A stretch of DNA of 64,000 nt from Candidatus Goldiibacteriota bacterium HGW-Goldbacteria-1 (GTDB taxonomy: Bacteria > Oederibacteriota > PGYV01): NCBI GenBank assembly GCA_002839855.1, contig PGYV01000003.1, forward strand, positions 62,001 to 126,000. The letters run 5' to 3'. The notes below the pieces were generated by a model. The model was not told the origin of the DNA, did not search any database, and saw nothing but the letters and a program-made list of their open reading frames with translations. How positions within the stretch are numbered: position 1 is the first letter of the stretch; the number at the start of each line of letters is the position of its first letter. This document shows positions 46,196 to 53,645 of the stretch, in pieces. The position numbers and the translations under genes are program-made.

Positions 46196-47467
46196 ATGGA
46201 ATTTTCAGCCGCGGTTTTATTTATAGGATTAATGGTTTTTTTCGCACATTTTTTTTCTGCCACGTTTAACCGCACAAAGATTCCGGACGTTCTGCCTTTG
46301 GTAATCATAGGAATACTTGCAGGCCCGGTCTTTAATTTTATAAATCCGGAAATTCTTGGAAGGTTTGGGGAAATTTTCAGTACGCTTACCCTTGTGATAA
46401 TACTGTTTGAAGCCGGGTTGTGCCTTGATATTTCTGTCATCAGGTCATCCGCCGGCAGCGGCGCCAAACTGGCTGTTTTCAGTTTTTTATTGACTTTCGC
46501 GGGGGCAGGTTTTATTTCATATTTTTTTATGGGTTTGGAACTTCTTCAGGCGGCTGTTTTTGGGGCAATATTGGGCGGCGGCGCGCCTTCAATAGTAATA
46601 CCGATAATTAAAAAGATGAGCGCGGGCGGTAAGACGGCGTCTGTTGTTGTATTTGAAAGTACAATAAGCGAGGTGCTTTCAATAGTTATCGTGCTGCAGC
46701 TTATAGCCACTGCCGGGGCAGGCGGTATTGACGCCGTACACATGTCCGCAAAAGTATTTTTTGCGTTTCTCATTGCGGTGGTAATAGGCGTTGTGTCAGC
46801 CCTTTTCTGGTCAATGATGTTAAACAGAATAAGGCTTCTGGAAAACAGCGCTTTTACAACCCCTGCTTTTGTGTTTATTGTTTTTGGCGGCGCGGAAATA
46901 GCCGGTTTCAGCGGGGCTATTGCGGCGCTTTGCTTTGGGATAATGCTTGGCAACATGCAGAAAATAAACGTGGGCCCCCTTAAGCATATTAACGTTACCA
47001 TGAATGAAGCTGAAAAAAGTTTTATGGCGGAAGCTGTCTTTTTAATGAGGACTTTTTTCTTTTTATATATCGGGATTTCCATAAAGCCTGCGGGTTTTGA
47101 TGTATTTGCATTTGCGCTGGTGATTACGGCTGTTATCTATGTTGCCAGGGTCATTTCGGCTCAGCTGTCGTTTAACAGGAAAGAAAACAGGTTTGATGTT
47201 ACAGCTGCCGGCGTGATGGTTTCAAGGGGGCTTGCATCAGCGGTTCTTGCGGGTATTCCGCTTCAGGCGGGAATGGAAGGCGGGGAGATAATAAGGGATA
47301 CCGTTTATGCCGTTATTCTTCTAAGTATTCTGCTGAATTCATTTTTATCATATTCTGTTGAAAGGCAAAAGGGTATGTACAGGATTATATCCGCTTTCTT
47401 TTCCGGATTCAGCACGGAAAAAACAGATGACACGGCAGCGGATAATAATGAAAAAGGCGGCTTTTAA
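46196..47467 (+). CDS. Cation:proton antiporter (CPA/NhaP-KefB type)
   Basis: A 423-residue membrane protein with about 12 helices. The N-terminus (VFFAHFFSATFNRTKIPDVLPLVIIGILAGP) and ILFEAGLCLDISVIR are typical of CPA1/CPA2 antiporters, followed by GAILGGGAPSIVIPII and VVFESTISEVLSIVIV, where CPA proteins often have an acidic pair. It lacks TrkA/RCK domains. TGGAGG precedes the ATG. The ion specificity (Na+, K+) is not readable. Confidence 0.85.
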   Translation: MEFSAAVLFIGLMVFFAHFFSATFNRTKIPDVLPLVIIGILAGPVFNFINPEILGRFGEIFSTLTLVIILFEAGLCLDISVIRSSAGSGAKLAVFSFLLTFAGAGFISYFFMGLELLQAAVFGAILGGGAPSIVIPIIKKMSAGGKTASVVVFESTISEVLSIVIVLQLIATAGAGGIDAVHMSAKVFFAFLIAVVIGVVSALFWSMMLNRIRLLENSAFTTPAFVFIVFGGAEIAGFSGAIAALCFGIMLGNMQKINVGPLKHINVTMNEAEKSFMAEAVFLMRTFFFLYIGISIKPAGFDVFAFALVITAVIYVARVISAQLSFNRKENRFDVTAAGVMVSRGLASAVLAGIPLQAGMEGGEIIRDTVYAVILLSILLNSFLSYSVERQKGMYRIISAFFSGFSTEKTDDTAADNNEKGGF

Positions 47468-47484
47468 TAACTTTTGGTTAAGGG

Positions 47485-47513
47485 TTGCTTGTGGGCTGCT
47501 TATTATATATAAT
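47485..47513 (+). promoter_or_regulatory. Sigma70-type promoter for the DUF5752/glycosyltransferase operon
   Basis: TTGCTT (47485-47490), 17 bp, TATAAT (47508-47513). The start near 47520 lies about 180 nt before the ATG at 47700. Confidence 0.75.
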
Positions 47514-47519
47514 AAATAC

Positions 47520-47699
47520 AGGTTAAAAAGTGTTTTTTATAAAGTAAACTTACAGGCAGCCGGGCTTATGCCCTTTAATTCCGGAATTCTAAAAGCATAA
47601 AAAAATATTTTCATTGCCTGCTGTTTTTGTACTTGGTGTGATTTTTCCGGGCAAAAGAGTTTACTAAAAATACGGCTGTATTGTTTAAGGAGGGTAATG
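47520..47699 (+). other. Long structured 5' leader of the DUF5752/TreT operon
   Basis: About 180 nt without a gene. AGTAAACT (47543-47550) can pair with AGTTTACT (47658-47665), 8 bp; nested inside are CAGGCA (47553-47558) with TGCCTG (47615-47620) and a GGGC-TTAT-GCCC hairpin (47562-47573). The nested long-range pairing suggests a multi-arm fold. It resembles no riboswitch I know. The ribosome-binding site AAGGAGGG (47688-47694) lies outside the fold. Confidence 0.4.
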
Positions 47700-48368
47700 A
47701 TGGAAGGGAATGCGGATGAAAAAAGTTTCAGATTTTACACGCGGATGCACCTGTCTGAATTAACCGGCGTTTCAGCCGGAAATCTGGAAGAACTTTTAAA
47801 ATGCATAAAAAGCATTGACGGTTCGTCCATCTACCACCATACTCACAGATTTCTTCAGCAGCACGAATACCTGAATCCGGAACCTGCCAATGACTTTGCG
47901 TATTGGGTTGATGAATCGCTTGGTGAAAGCAGGCTTGCGGAAGCCCTTGCAAGCATTGATACGGTAAGTTTTAAAAGCATAAGGATGTTAAGGGAGGAAT
48001 TATCAAATGTAATAGCAAATTATCTTGAATCAAATAAAGGCAGGCAGTTAAGGTCGGCTATGCAGGGGATGGAATTTAATTTTGTAAAATCGGTAAGTTT
48101 TGTTTTTCCCACCGGTTATACGGCGTCTTCAGCGGGCGAGTTTGTGGAATGCCTTGAAAAAATAACCTCGGATTCGCTTTATTTTCATATGTTTGAATCA
48201 AGGCTAAGGCTTGATAAACAGGAAAATGATTTTTCCCTGTGGCTAAGAAGTTCGCTGGGGCTGGATAAACCTGCTGACGCCATAAACAGGCTTGACCCTT
48301 ATACCCATACTATCGGGCAGCTGCGCAGGGTTATTATTGATATTTTAAGAAAGGGCGGTGTTATATGA
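47700..48368 (+). CDS. DUF5752 family protein
   Basis: A 222-residue protein built from two copies of a helical unit of about 95 residues: FRFYTRMHLSELTGVSAGNLEELLKCIKSIDGSSIYHHTHRFLQQHEY... and FNFVKSVSFVFPTGYTASSAGEFVECLEKITSDSLYFHMFESRLRL.... Each ends in a DFxxWL or DFAYWV motif. The family has no known activity but commonly sits beside TreT-type trehalose synthases, as here. Two ATGs are adjacent; 47700 is 5 nt from the AAGGAGGG, 47697 only 2. It overlaps the glycosyltransferase gene by 4 nt. Confidence 0.85.
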   Translation: MEGNADEKSFRFYTRMHLSELTGVSAGNLEELLKCIKSIDGSSIYHHTHRFLQQHEYLNPEPANDFAYWVDESLGESRLAEALASIDTVSFKSIRMLREELSNVIANYLESNKGRQLRSAMQGMEFNFVKSVSFVFPTGYTASSAGEFVECLEKITSDSLYFHMFESRLRLDKQENDFSLWLRSSLGLDKPADAINRLDPYTHTIGQLRRVIIDILRKGGVI

Positions 48369-49576
48369 ACAGCATAAATGATTACGCAAAAATAGTGGGG
48401 CAGGCGGTTCTGGATGACCTTAAAATTGCGGCTGAAAAATTAAAAGGAAAAAAAATCACGCATGTAAATTCCACGCCGGTAGGCGGCGGAGTCGCGGAAA
48501 TACTGACAAGAATGGTGCCCCTGCTTAATCAGCTTGGGGTTCGGTCTGACTGGCAGGTAATAAAAGGCAACAATTCATTTTTTGATGTCACAAAAAAAAT
48601 GCATAACAACATACATGGAAGCGGTGAGCCCCTTACCGGAAGTGAAATAAAGACTTTCATTGAAAACGGCGCGTTTAATGAGGAAAATATGCCCTGTGAT
48701 TCGGACATAATGTTTATTCATGACCCTCAGCCGATAACGCTTATTAATAAAAAACGGGATAATAAATGGATATGGCGGTGCCATGTTGACGCAAGTAATC
48801 CAGTTGCTTCCACATGGAAATTCCTAAGGGAGTATATTGACCGTTATGATTCCGCCGTATTCTCTTCGCCCCTTTTTGCAAGGCAGCTGCCCATAAGGCA
48901 GTTTTTAATCTCTCCGTCAATTGACCCGTTAAGCGATAAAAACAGGGATATGGAGCCGGAAGAAATAAAAAAGTACCTTGATAAATACAATATACCGACT
49001 GACAAACCTTTAATTACCCAGATATCCAGGTTTGACAGGTTGAAGGACCCTGTGGGGGTAATACAGGCGTACAAAAAGGTAAAACCTTATGTTGACTGCA
49101 GGCTTCTGCTGGCAGGCGGGACGGCGGTGGATGACCCGGAAGGTAATGTTGTTTATAATGAAGTGCTTGAAGCCGCGGGAAAAGATAAAGACATAATGAT
49201 ACTTAACATGCCGCAGGATGATAACGCCGTTAACGCCATTCAAAGGGCGTCAACGGTGATAATGCAGAAATCACTTAAAGAAGGCTTTGGGCTTACAGTC
49301 AGCGAGGCGCTGTGGAAGTCAAAACCGGTTTTGGCTTCACATGTGGGCGGGATCCCGCTTCAGATTAAGCATAAATATTCGGGGATGCTGTGCCATTCAA
49401 TAGACGGAGCCGCGTTTGCGCTGAAAATGCTGCTGAATAACCCTGATTTCGCGGACAAACTGGGCAAAAACGGGAAGGAACATGTAAGGAATAATTTCCT
49501 GCTTACAAGGCATATTAAAGAATATATGCTGCTTTTTCTATCCCTTTATTCCAAAGAGGACGTTGTGCTTTTTTAA
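48365..49576 (+). CDS. Glycosyltransferase family 4, trehalose synthase (TreT)-like
   Basis: A 403-residue cytosolic enzyme with two Rossmann halves. The N-terminal ITHVNSTPVGGGVAEILTRMVPLLNQLG is characteristic of TreT, which makes trehalose from nucleoside-diphosphate glucose and glucose. IWRCHVDASNP and VFSSPLFARQLP are also seen. The C-terminal half has the GT4 donor-site ITQISRFDRLKDPVGVIQAY and KEGFGLTVSEALWKSKPVLASHVGGIPLQI (EX7E-type). The product may be trehalose or a related compatible solute. It is coupled to the DUF5752 gene. Confidence 0.85.
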   Translation: MNSINDYAKIVGQAVLDDLKIAAEKLKGKKITHVNSTPVGGGVAEILTRMVPLLNQLGVRSDWQVIKGNNSFFDVTKKMHNNIHGSGEPLTGSEIKTFIENGAFNEENMPCDSDIMFIHDPQPITLINKKRDNKWIWRCHVDASNPVASTWKFLREYIDRYDSAVFSSPLFARQLPIRQFLISPSIDPLSDKNRDMEPEEIKKYLDKYNIPTDKPLITQISRFDRLKDPVGVIQAYKKVKPYVDCRLLLAGGTAVDDPEGNVVYNEVLEAAGKDKDIMILNMPQDDNAVNAIQRASTVIMQKSLKEGFGLTVSEALWKSKPVLASHVGGIPLQIKHKYSGMLCHSIDGAAFALKMLLNNPDFADKLGKNGKEHVRNNFLLTRHIKEYMLLFLSLYSKEDVVLF

Positions 49577-49579
49577 CCC

Positions 49580-49608
49580 TTGCTTTATTTGCCATTTAAA
49601 AATATAAT
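49580..49608 (+). promoter_or_regulatory. Sigma70-type promoter for der, just before a hairpin
   Basis: TTGCTT (49580-49585), 17 bp, TATAAT (49603-49608). The expected start, about 49615, coincides with the left arm of the hairpin at 49614-49638. The box pattern (TTGCTT/TATAAT, 17 bp) is identical to that at 47485. Confidence 0.7.
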
Positions 49609-49613
49609 GTTTA

Positions 49614-49645
49614 AAGGAGGCCGTAATAAGGCCTCCTTATTTTTT
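49614..49645 (+). terminator. Intrinsic terminator-like hairpin between the TreT-like gene and der
   Basis: AAGGAGGCC (49614-49622) pairs with GGCCTCCTT (49630-49638) around a 7-nt loop, followed by ATTTTTT. It can end the upstream operon. It contains a Shine-Dalgarno-like AAGGAGG in its left arm. Confidence 0.8.
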
Positions 49646-49671
49646 GATGTTAATCGGAGTTAAGGAGCAAA

Positions 49672-51003
49672 ATGAAAAGTGATTTTACGGTTTTAATTGT
49701 AGGAAGGGAAAATGTCGGCAAATCCTCCATTTTCAACAAACTAATCAACCAGCAGAAGGCCATAGTTGACGATTATCCGGGGGTAACCCGCGACAGGCTT
49801 TACGGCGATGCCGAATGGTTTGGAAAAAAGTTTACGCTTGTGGACACGGGCGGAATTCTGTTTGACGGCGAAGACCTTATAAAAACAAAGGTTGTGGATA
49901 CCATAAAAGATGTCATTAAAAGCGCTGACCTTGTGCTTATGGTGGCGGACGGCAAAAGCGGACTTATTCCGGATGACAAAAAGATCCTGACTTTTATAAA
50001 AGAAAATAACCCCAATTACGTTGTCGCGGTCAATAAGATTGATTCGCAGGCGGCGGTTGATAAGACATACGAATTTTATAATATGGGGATTGACAAAATT
50101 TTTCCGGTATCTTCAGCGCATTCGCTTGGGCTTGATGACCTGCTTGATTACATAGCGGAGAAAATACCAAAAGTAAAACCGGACGAAGATGACGGCAAGC
50201 TTCCCAAGATAGCAATAACAGGAAGGGAAAATGCCGGCAAATCATCGCTGTTTAACGCCCTGCTTAAAGAAGAGCGCTCCATAGTAACTGAAATACCCGG
50301 CACCACCCGTGACGCGGTGGATTCAATGATAGAGCTAAACGGAAAGAAATTTATAATTATAGATACCGCGGGCGTGAAAAAACGCAGGAATATGAAGGGC
50401 AAGCCGGAAGCGTTTGGAATAGGCAGGTCTTTTTCCAATGTTAAAAGAAGCGACGTTGTCCTGCATGTCATTGATATCACCACGGGAATTACTGAAGTGG
50501 ACAAGAAAGTGCTTGGCTATGCCGCGGAGCATTTAAAAGCTGTTGTTATCTGTGTTAATAAGTGGGATCTTGTAAAACCTTCAGACAGGGACGCTAAAAG
50601 AAAAGAATATATTGAATATCTTCGCGATGAAATGAAATTTATGGACTACGCGCCGGTTGTTTTTGTATCCGCTAAAAATTCGGCTGGCCTTGAAAAGCTT
50701 ATAGATATTGTAATTCGTGTTGAAAAAAAGTATAATTTCAGGGTAAAGACGTCAATTTTAAACAGAATGATAAGGGAAGCGGTTTTCAGAAAGGCGCCTG
50801 TGACAAAAAAAGGCAGCCTTAAAATATACTATGCGACGCAGGTTTCTGCCGCGCCGCCCACTTTTACGCTTTTTGTAAATTCGGCGGATAAAATTCACGA
50901 AAGTTATTTAAGATATGTTGTAAATAAGATCCGCGAAGATTTTGGATTTGACGGATGCCCTATTAAACTTAAAGTAAAGCAGAAGGAAAAAAAGGAGGCT
51001 TAG
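49672..51003 (+). CDS. der: Ribosome-biogenesis GTPase Der (EngA)
   Basis: A 443-residue protein with two tandem Era-like G domains and a C-terminal KH-like domain, the Der hallmark. G1 motifs are GRENVGKSS (residues 8-16) and GRENAGKSS (near 183); G3 motifs are DTGG (59-62) and DTAG; G4 motifs are NKID and NKWD. It is needed for 50S assembly. AAGGAG precedes the ATG. It starts an operon with plsY and gpsA, a grouping common in other bacteria. Confidence 0.96.
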   Translation: MKSDFTVLIVGRENVGKSSIFNKLINQQKAIVDDYPGVTRDRLYGDAEWFGKKFTLVDTGGILFDGEDLIKTKVVDTIKDVIKSADLVLMVADGKSGLIPDDKKILTFIKENNPNYVVAVNKIDSQAAVDKTYEFYNMGIDKIFPVSSAHSLGLDDLLDYIAEKIPKVKPDEDDGKLPKIAITGRENAGKSSLFNALLKEERSIVTEIPGTTRDAVDSMIELNGKKFIIIDTAGVKKRRNMKGKPEAFGIGRSFSNVKRSDVVLHVIDITTGITEVDKKVLGYAAEHLKAVVICVNKWDLVKPSDRDAKRKEYIEYLRDEMKFMDYAPVVFVSAKNSAGLEKLIDIVIRVEKKYNFRVKTSILNRMIREAVFRKAPVTKKGSLKIYYATQVSAAPPTFTLFVNSADKIHESYLRYVVNKIREDFGFDGCPIKLKVKQKEKKEA

Positions 51004-51006
51004 CAC

Positions 51007-51675
51007 GTGGGAATAATTATAATTCTTGCAAGCATTGCAGCTGCGTACCTTATGGGTTCCATACCGACAGGCTATCTTATCGTTAAAGGGTTAAAAGGCA
51101 TTGATATCAGAACTGTGGGAAGCGGAAATATAGGCGCGACAAATGTTAAACGCGTGCTTGGCATGAAATGGTTTTTTGGAGTTTTATTTCTTGATGCTTT
51201 AAAAGGTTTTTTGCCGGTTCTTGCGGTAAAAATATTATTTCCGCAGTATCAGTTTCTTCCCGTACTGGCGGCTTTGTTCGCGGTTCTGGGCCACACTTTC
51301 ACGCTGTTTCTTAATTTTAAAGGCGGCAAGGGTGTAGCCACAGGGCTTGGTGTTTTTCTTGCGCTGGCGCCTTTATCCGTAATTTGTTCTGTTGCGGCGT
51401 TTGCCGTGTTCTTATGGATGTTTAAATACATTTCACTGGGTTCAATAGTGGCGGCAATTCTGCTGCCGGCTTTTGTTTTTATATTCGGGGAAAACGGCTT
51501 TTTAAATCTGGTACTGATATTCGCCATCTTTACGGCATTTTTTGTGGTGTATAAACATAAAGAAAATATTAACAGGCTTAAGGAAGGCACGGAAAATAAA
51601 TTCACGTTAAAGACACAGCAGAAAGAAGAAGGACCGGTAAAGCCTGAAAATAAAAAGAAGGCGGTAAAGAAATGA
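51007..51675 (+). CDS. plsY: Glycerol-3-phosphate acyltransferase PlsY
   Basis: A 222-residue inner-membrane enzyme with about five helices. It transfers acyl groups from acyl-phosphate to glycerol-3-phosphate. The motifs are YLMGSIPTGYLIVKGLKGIDIRTVGSGNIGATNVKRVLG, LGHTFTLFLNFKGGKGVATGLGVFL and the later VVYKHKENINRLKEGTENKF. It starts at GTG behind AAAGGAGG. The Lys-rich tail is longer than in most homologues. Its stop overlaps gpsA (ATGA), giving two neighbouring phospholipid-precursor steps. Confidence 0.95.
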   Translation: MGIIIILASIAAAYLMGSIPTGYLIVKGLKGIDIRTVGSGNIGATNVKRVLGMKWFFGVLFLDALKGFLPVLAVKILFPQYQFLPVLAALFAVLGHTFTLFLNFKGGKGVATGLGVFLALAPLSVICSVAAFAVFLWMFKYISLGSIVAAILLPAFVFIFGENGFLNLVLIFAIFTAFFVVYKHKENINRLKEGTENKFTLKTQQKEEGPVKPENKKKAVKK

Positions 51676-52679
51676 AGGTATCTGTAATCGGCGCGGGCGG
51701 ATGGGGAACGGCACTGGCGCTTATACTGCATTCAAACGCAAACGAAGTGCTTATATGGGAATTTGTACCCGCCTACGCGGAAGAGCTTAAGCAGAAAAGG
51801 GAAAATGTAAAATTCCTTAAGGGCGTAAAAATACCGGATAATATTGAAATAACAAATGATTTAAAACGCGCCATTGATTTCGCGGAAGTGGTTGTGCTGG
51901 CTGTGCCGTCGCACGTCATGCGTTCGCTGGCTTTAAATATAAAAAAATTAAACTATAAGAAAAAAATATTTGTAAGCGTGGCAAAAGGGATAGAACAGGA
52001 CACTTTAAAGACTATGTCCGCTGTCATAAAACAGGTTTTAGGGCCGGTTCAGTTTGCGGTGCTTTCAGGGCCTTCGCACGCTGAAGAAGTGGGCAGGCAG
52101 GTTCCCACCACTGTGGTTGCGGCTTCCAAAAAAGCGGCTATTGCAAAAAAGATACAGGTGCTTTTTTCCAATAATGCGTTCAGAGTGTACAGCAGCACTG
52201 ATATAAAGGGAGTTGAACTTGGCGGCAGTTTAAAAAATGTTATTGCCATTGCCGCCGGGGTTTTAGACGGGCTTGGGCTTGGCGACAACACCAAAGCCGC
52301 GCTTATAACAAGGGGCCTTGCGGAAATGAAAAGGCTTGGCGTAAGGATGGGCGCGAAGGAAGACACTTTCTTTGGCCTTTCCGGAATAGGCGATTTAGTC
52401 GTAACCTGCGAAAGCAAACACAGCCGAAACAGGTCCGTGGGTGATCAAATCGGGCAGGGCAAAAAAATAGATGATATATTAAAAGGTATGGAAATGGTGG
52501 CTGAAGGCGTAAAGACCGCGAAATCCGCCCATGACCTTTCAAAAAAATACAAAGTGGAAATGCCGATAACAAATGAAATATATGAACTGATATATTCAGG
52601 TAAAGACCCAAAACAGTCCATTAGCGACCTTATGACAAGAAAGTTAAGGTCAGAGCGCGAACTGTTAAATAAAGAGTAG
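51672..52679 (+). CDS. gpsA: Glycerol-3-phosphate dehydrogenase [NAD(P)+]
   Basis: A 335-residue enzyme reducing dihydroxyacetone phosphate to sn-glycerol 3-phosphate for phospholipids. The N-terminal dinucleotide site is VSVIGAGGWGTALALIL. The substrate and catalytic region has VLSGPSHAEEVGRQVPTTVV, then GSLKNVIAIAAGVLDGLGLGDNTKAALITRGLAEM (catalytic Lys) and FFGLSGIGDLVVTCESKHSRNRSVG. Length is normal. It supplies the substrate of PlsY, encoded just upstream. Confidence 0.96.
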   Translation: MKVSVIGAGGWGTALALILHSNANEVLIWEFVPAYAEELKQKRENVKFLKGVKIPDNIEITNDLKRAIDFAEVVVLAVPSHVMRSLALNIKKLNYKKKIFVSVAKGIEQDTLKTMSAVIKQVLGPVQFAVLSGPSHAEEVGRQVPTTVVAASKKAAIAKKIQVLFSNNAFRVYSSTDIKGVELGGSLKNVIAIAAGVLDGLGLGDNTKAALITRGLAEMKRLGVRMGAKEDTFFGLSGIGDLVVTCESKHSRNRSVGDQIGQGKKIDDILKGMEMVAEGVKTAKSAHDLSKKYKVEMPITNEIYELIYSGKDPKQSISDLMTRKLRSERELLNKE

Positions 52680-52691
52680 GGGGTACGGCAT

Positions 52692-53048
52692 ATGGAAATA
52701 AGGGATAAAAAGTACTACCCAATAAGGGAAGTGGCACAGATAACGGATGTCAAAGAGTCCGTAATAAGGTTCTGGGAGCAGAACTTTGATGAATTAAAAC
52801 CCATAAAGAACAGGGTAGGGCAGAGAAAATATACAAAAAAAGACATTGATGTTATCTTTATTATAAAAAGGCTTCTTTATGATGATGAATATAAAATAAG
52901 CGGCGCGCAGAAGAAGGTAAAAGAGATTCTTGCCGCGGAAGACGGCCAGCAGCTGGAACTTTTTGAACTTGAAGAGAAATTAGGCCAGCAGAAGATTGAA
53001 GATGTTAAAAAAGGACTTATGGAGTGCCTGGAAATATTAAGGAGTTAG
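52692..53048 (+). CDS. MerR-family transcriptional regulator
   Basis: A 118-residue protein. Residues about 8-75 are the MerR winged helix-turn-helix (YYPIREVAQITDVKESVIRFWEQNFDELKPIKNRVGQRKYTKKDIDVIFIIKRLLYD). A short coiled coil forms the C-terminus. It has no Cys-based metal-binding tail, so it resembles the HTH-only MerR proteins often seen near ihfA/plsY-type operons. The inducer and target are unknown. It follows gpsA by 12 nt and precedes the tRNA array. Confidence 0.9.
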   Translation: MEIRDKKYYPIREVAQITDVKESVIRFWEQNFDELKPIKNRVGQRKYTKKDIDVIFIIKRLLYDDEYKISGAQKKVKEILAAEDGQQLELFELEEKLGQQKIEDVKKGLMECLEILRS

Positions 53049-53080
53049 GAAAAACCTTTTAAACAAGGGCAAAAATATCC

Positions 53081-53109
53081 TTGAAACAAATAGTTCACAA
53101 TGGTATATT
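53081..53109 (+). promoter_or_regulatory. Sigma70-type promoter upstream of the tRNA-Pro array
   Basis: TTGAAA (53081-53086), 17 bp, TATATT (53104-53109). The expected start, near 53116, is 30 nt before the first hairpin unit. No terminator is visible before the second tRNA, so one transcript could hold the three units and both tRNAs. Confidence 0.65.
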
Positions 53110-53145
53110 ATAAAATCTTAGTTGTGCAATAACTTATTCGTATAG

Positions 53146-53239
53146 TCGGGGCGTAGCACCTGACGATAGATGAGGAAAAGATTTATGATAGTCGTCAGGT
53201 ACACTTCCGCCTGACATGATAGATTTTATGTTTGAAAAG
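53146..53239 (+). repeat. tRNA-Pro-headed hairpin unit 1
   Basis: A unit of 94 bp. It starts with TCGGGGCGTAGC, the same 12 nt that begin both downstream tRNA-Pro genes. An inverted repeat follows (ACCTGACGA at 53158-53166, TCGTCAGGT at 53192-53200). ACACT follows the right arm, and then an AT-rich tail with ATGATAG...TTTTATGTTTGAA. No tRNA 3' half (CGCCCCGACCA) is present, so it is not a tRNA. Confidence 0.85.
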
Positions 53240-53333
53240 TCGGGGCGTAGCACCTGACGATTGATGAGGAAAACGCTTCATGATAATCGTCAGGTACACT
53301 ATCCTCTCGATAGAATAGGAAATTAAGGTAAGG
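53240..53333 (+). repeat. tRNA-Pro-headed hairpin unit 2
   Basis: 94 bp, the same head and core. The stem is perfect over 11 bp (53252-53262 with 53285-53295); an inner stem (ATGAGG with CTTCAT) closes a 6-nt AAAACG loop. Its tail differs from those of units 1 and 3. Confidence 0.85.
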
Positions 53334-53430
53334 TCGGGGCGTAGCACCTGACGATTGATGAGGAATAGCTCTTCATGATAATCGTCTGGTACACTACCTC
53401 CCAGTAATGATAGTTTTTATGTTTGAATAG
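53334..53430 (+). repeat. tRNA-Pro-headed hairpin unit 3
   Basis: 97 bp, with stem 53346-53356 against 53380-53390 and one T-T mismatch, the same inner stem and a 7-nt loop. Its tail (ATGATAGTTTTTATGTTTGAATAG) runs straight into the tRNA-Pro(CGG) gene, and a similar tail precedes tRNA-Pro(GGG). Confidence 0.85.
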
Positions 53431-53431
53431 T

Positions 53432-53506
53432 CGGGGCGTAGCGCAGTGGTAGCGCGCTTGGTTCGGGACCAAGAGGCCGGAGGTTCGATCCCTCTCGCCC
53501 CGACCA
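53432..53506 (+). tRNA. tRNA-Pro, anticodon CGG
   Basis: A full cloverleaf: acceptor CGGGGCG (53432-53438) with CGCCCCG (53496-53502), discriminator A, encoded CCA (53504-53506). The D stem is GCGC/GCGC. The anticodon stem CTTGG/CCAAG encloses the loop TTCGGGA, so the anticodon is CGG. The T arm is GGAGG-TTCGATC-CCTCT with one G-T pair. The adjacent repeat units share only its 5' 12 nt. Confidence 0.95.
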
Positions 53507-53574
53507 TGAGATATAGTATTAAGAAGTATATATAACAAATAAGATTCCGGGCATACTCCACCCGGTAATCGTTG

Positions 53575-53617
53575 CAGGAGATTGCCTGACAGCAAGTGTC
53601 AGGGAAATTTACTCCTG
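53575..53617 (+). repeat. Two-level hairpin between the tRNA-Pro genes
   Basis: An outer stem CAGGAG (53575-53580) with CTCCTG (53612-53617) encloses an inner stem CCTGACA (53585-53591) with TGTCAGG (53597-53603) and a GCAAG loop. There is no T run, so it is unlikely to be a terminator. It sits where the hairpin units sit relative to the next tRNA, with a similar AT-rich tail after it. Confidence 0.7.
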
Positions 53618-53645
53618 AAATGACAGTTTTTATGTCCGTAAAGGT

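Noticed and set aside
47358-47600. Plus-strand frame of 80 residues after the antiporter gene
   Set aside because: It overlaps the antiporter end in another frame and runs across the promoter at 47485.
53146-53430. CRISPR array
   Set aside because: The units are 94-97 bp, the conserved part is about 60 bp with an internal hairpin, and tails are partly shared rather than unique spacers. No cas gene is nearby.
53146-53430. Three further tRNA genes or simple tRNA pseudogenes
   Set aside because: Only 12 nt at the 5' end match. No D, anticodon or T arm and no 3' acceptor strand can be formed; the hairpin is conserved, unlike random decay.
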